From an uncultured Bacilli bacterium (GTDB lineage Bacteria > Bacillota_I > Bacilli_A > RF39 > UBA660): a stretch of 7,521 nt of DNA. The position numbers were made by a program, and so were the translations under genes. Below are positions 6,560 to 7,521 of the stretch, in pieces; positions within the stretch are counted from its first letter, which is position 1, and each line of letters begins with the position of its first letter. The notes below the pieces were generated by a model. The model was not told where the DNA came from, did not search any database, and was given only the letters and a program-made list of their open reading frames with translations. The stretch lies in NCBI GenBank assembly GCA_934122215.1, contig CAKOWF010000046.1, positions 1-7,521 on the forward strand. The letters are read 5' to 3'.

Positions 6560-7521
6560 TTAGTTTATTTGTTTCCCATCAACATATAATTTATATCCAT
6601 TAAAATCAATATTACTATTAGTTGAATCTTCATTATCTAATTTTGTTATATAGCTATCTCCTGTTAATTTTAATGTTGAATCTTTATCTATTGTCAATGT
6701 TATTTCAGCTCCACTATTTTCATTATTGATACTTCCTTCATAATTTGAAGTAGTCATCTTCATATTTAAGGATGAAATATTATCTACAACTATATTTCCT
6801 TCGGCATCTTGATTATTCAAGATAAGATCTACGTCACCTCCATTTGAACCACTAATACCCCATGAATCACTTTGTATTCTTAAAAAATTACCATTTTCAT
6901 CATTATTTATTATGATATTATTAGTTAAATTGATAGTAGCTTTAGTATTTGTAACATATATTGTATCTCCATTATTTGTAGTAATTTTACTATTTATACT
7001 TGTGAATTCTGATATTCCATTAGCAGCATCTCCACTCATTGATTGATATAGGAATATATTTTTATATGTTGTTGATTTTCCATTTAATTTATTGTTAGTA
7101 TCTATTAATTCTACATTATTTAATGTTATTGAATTTTTTCCTTCAATAACTATACCTTCAGATGCATTTGAAACTAATTTAGCATTGTTTACTGTTATAG
7201 AAGCTGTTGAATATATAGTTGGTGAACCTTGACCATTTGTTGTATATGTTCCACCATCTACACTTACTGTTCCACCTCCTCTATCACTTCTAATAGCAGC
7301 TGATGATATGCCTGAAGTAGTTATAGTTAAATTACTTGCTATCATATTACCACCTCCAGTTGTCATAATTCCTCCTGAATTATCTTTCGTTGTTGTTATT
7401 GTAGAATCACTAATAGTTACTTTAGTTCCATCTCCACTTGAATTATTTGTAGTAGCACTTCCTCCATAACTAAATACTCCATTTGCTCCAGTAGCATCTG
7501 TTGTTATATTTAAATTTTTTA
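6560..7521 (-). CDS. Repetitive parallel beta-helix surface-type protein, C-terminal part (5' end beyond right edge)
   Basis: An open frame enters from the right edge and ends at TAA 6560-6562, giving 319 visible codons with no stop. The first Met (7366) lies 51 codons inside, and the residues before it continue the same pattern, so the true start is outside the window. The protein is rich in Thr, Ser, Asn and Gly. Near the right it shows successive rungs of 22-25 residues such as VTISDSTITTT, MIASNLTITTS, TVSVDGGTYTT, SITVNNAKLVS and SITLNNVELID, the pattern of a right-handed parallel beta-helix. Further on come YQSMSGDA, a GISGSNGG turn and the ending LTGDSYITKL...NGYKLYVDG, a combination I associate with uncharacterised surface proteins of gut Firmicutes. 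No LPXTG motif, membrane anchor or cysteine is seen in this part. Surface display or carbohydrate binding is inference; enzymatic activity cannot be judged. Confidence 0.82.
   Translation of the reverse strand, partial: KNLNITTDATGANGVFSYGGSATTNNSSGDGTKVTISDSTITTTKDNSGGIMTTGGGNMIASNLTITTSGISSAAIRSDRGGGTVSVDGGTYTTNGQGSPTIYSTASITVNNAKLVSNASEGIVIEGKNSITLNNVELIDTNNKLNGKSTTYKNIFLYQSMSGDAANGISEFTSINSKITTNNGDTIYVTNTKATINLTNNIIINNDENGNFLRIQSDSWGISGSNGGDVDLILNNQDAEGNIVVDNISSLNMKMTTSNYEGSINNENSGAEITLTIDKDSTLKLTGDSYITKLDNEDSTNSNIDFNGYKLYVDGKQIN

Noticed and set aside
7364..7376. ATG at 7366 with AGGAGG four bases upstream as the start of the beta-helix gene
   Set aside because: The frame stays open to the right edge and the preceding 51 codons carry the same Thr/Ser/Gly beta-helix pattern. 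The AGGAGG arises from Gly-Gly codons, and a similar chance site precedes the next ATG at 7345. An internal start is not excluded but is not needed.
1..7521. Mycoplasma-type genetic code (TGA as Trp), suggested by the very low GC
   Set aside because: All Trp codons checked, including eleven in the GH31 gene, are TGG, and no in-frame TGA occurs in any gene.

Overview
The window comes from a very AT-rich genome. All five protein genes read on the minus strand, every visible stop is TAA, and every Trp codon I checked is TGG with no in-frame TGA. The code is therefore the ordinary bacterial one, not the Mycoplasma code. AGGAGG-type ribosome sites, consensus-like sigma-A promoters, a compact RseP-type protease and a Bacilli-like GH31 enzyme suggest a low-GC Gram-positive bacterium. 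The best guess is an uncultivated gut Bacilli lineage of the RF39/Erysipelotrichia kind. This placement is inference.

Layout, in transcription order from right to left. (1) 6560-7521: the C-terminal part of a repetitive parallel beta-helix surface-type protein. Its start lies beyond the right edge, and it ends in a clear intrinsic terminator. (2) 2672-6458: a two-gene operon with its own promoter, made of a divergent pyruvate kinase and, one base later, a family-31 glycoside hydrolase. (3) 1545-2576: a site-2 intramembrane protease (RseP/RasP type) with its own promoter and a terminator overlapping its stop codon. (4) 1-1388: a large prepilin-like protein that runs off the left edge. It has a type IV pilin N-terminus followed by fibronectin-III/Ig-like modules repeated with a 206-residue period. 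This gene contains no stop codon inside the window.

How the genes fit together: the central operon joins alpha-glycoside breakdown to the last step of glycolysis. Both enzymes depart from family consensus at important active-site positions: the potassium/phosphate-binding motifs of pyruvate kinase, and the general acid/base position of GH31. The outer two genes encode repetitive envelope proteins probably used for adhesion or surface display. The RseP-type protease lies between, next to the pilin gene, but separate promoters and a terminator argue against one operon.

The most notable features are the pilin-anchored modular protein, with its exact in-frame DNA repeat and abrupt codon-usage switch, and the two metabolic enzymes with altered catalytic motifs. 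I saw no tRNA, rRNA, CRISPR array, insertion sequence or riboswitch. No intergenic gap exceeds about 160 bases.
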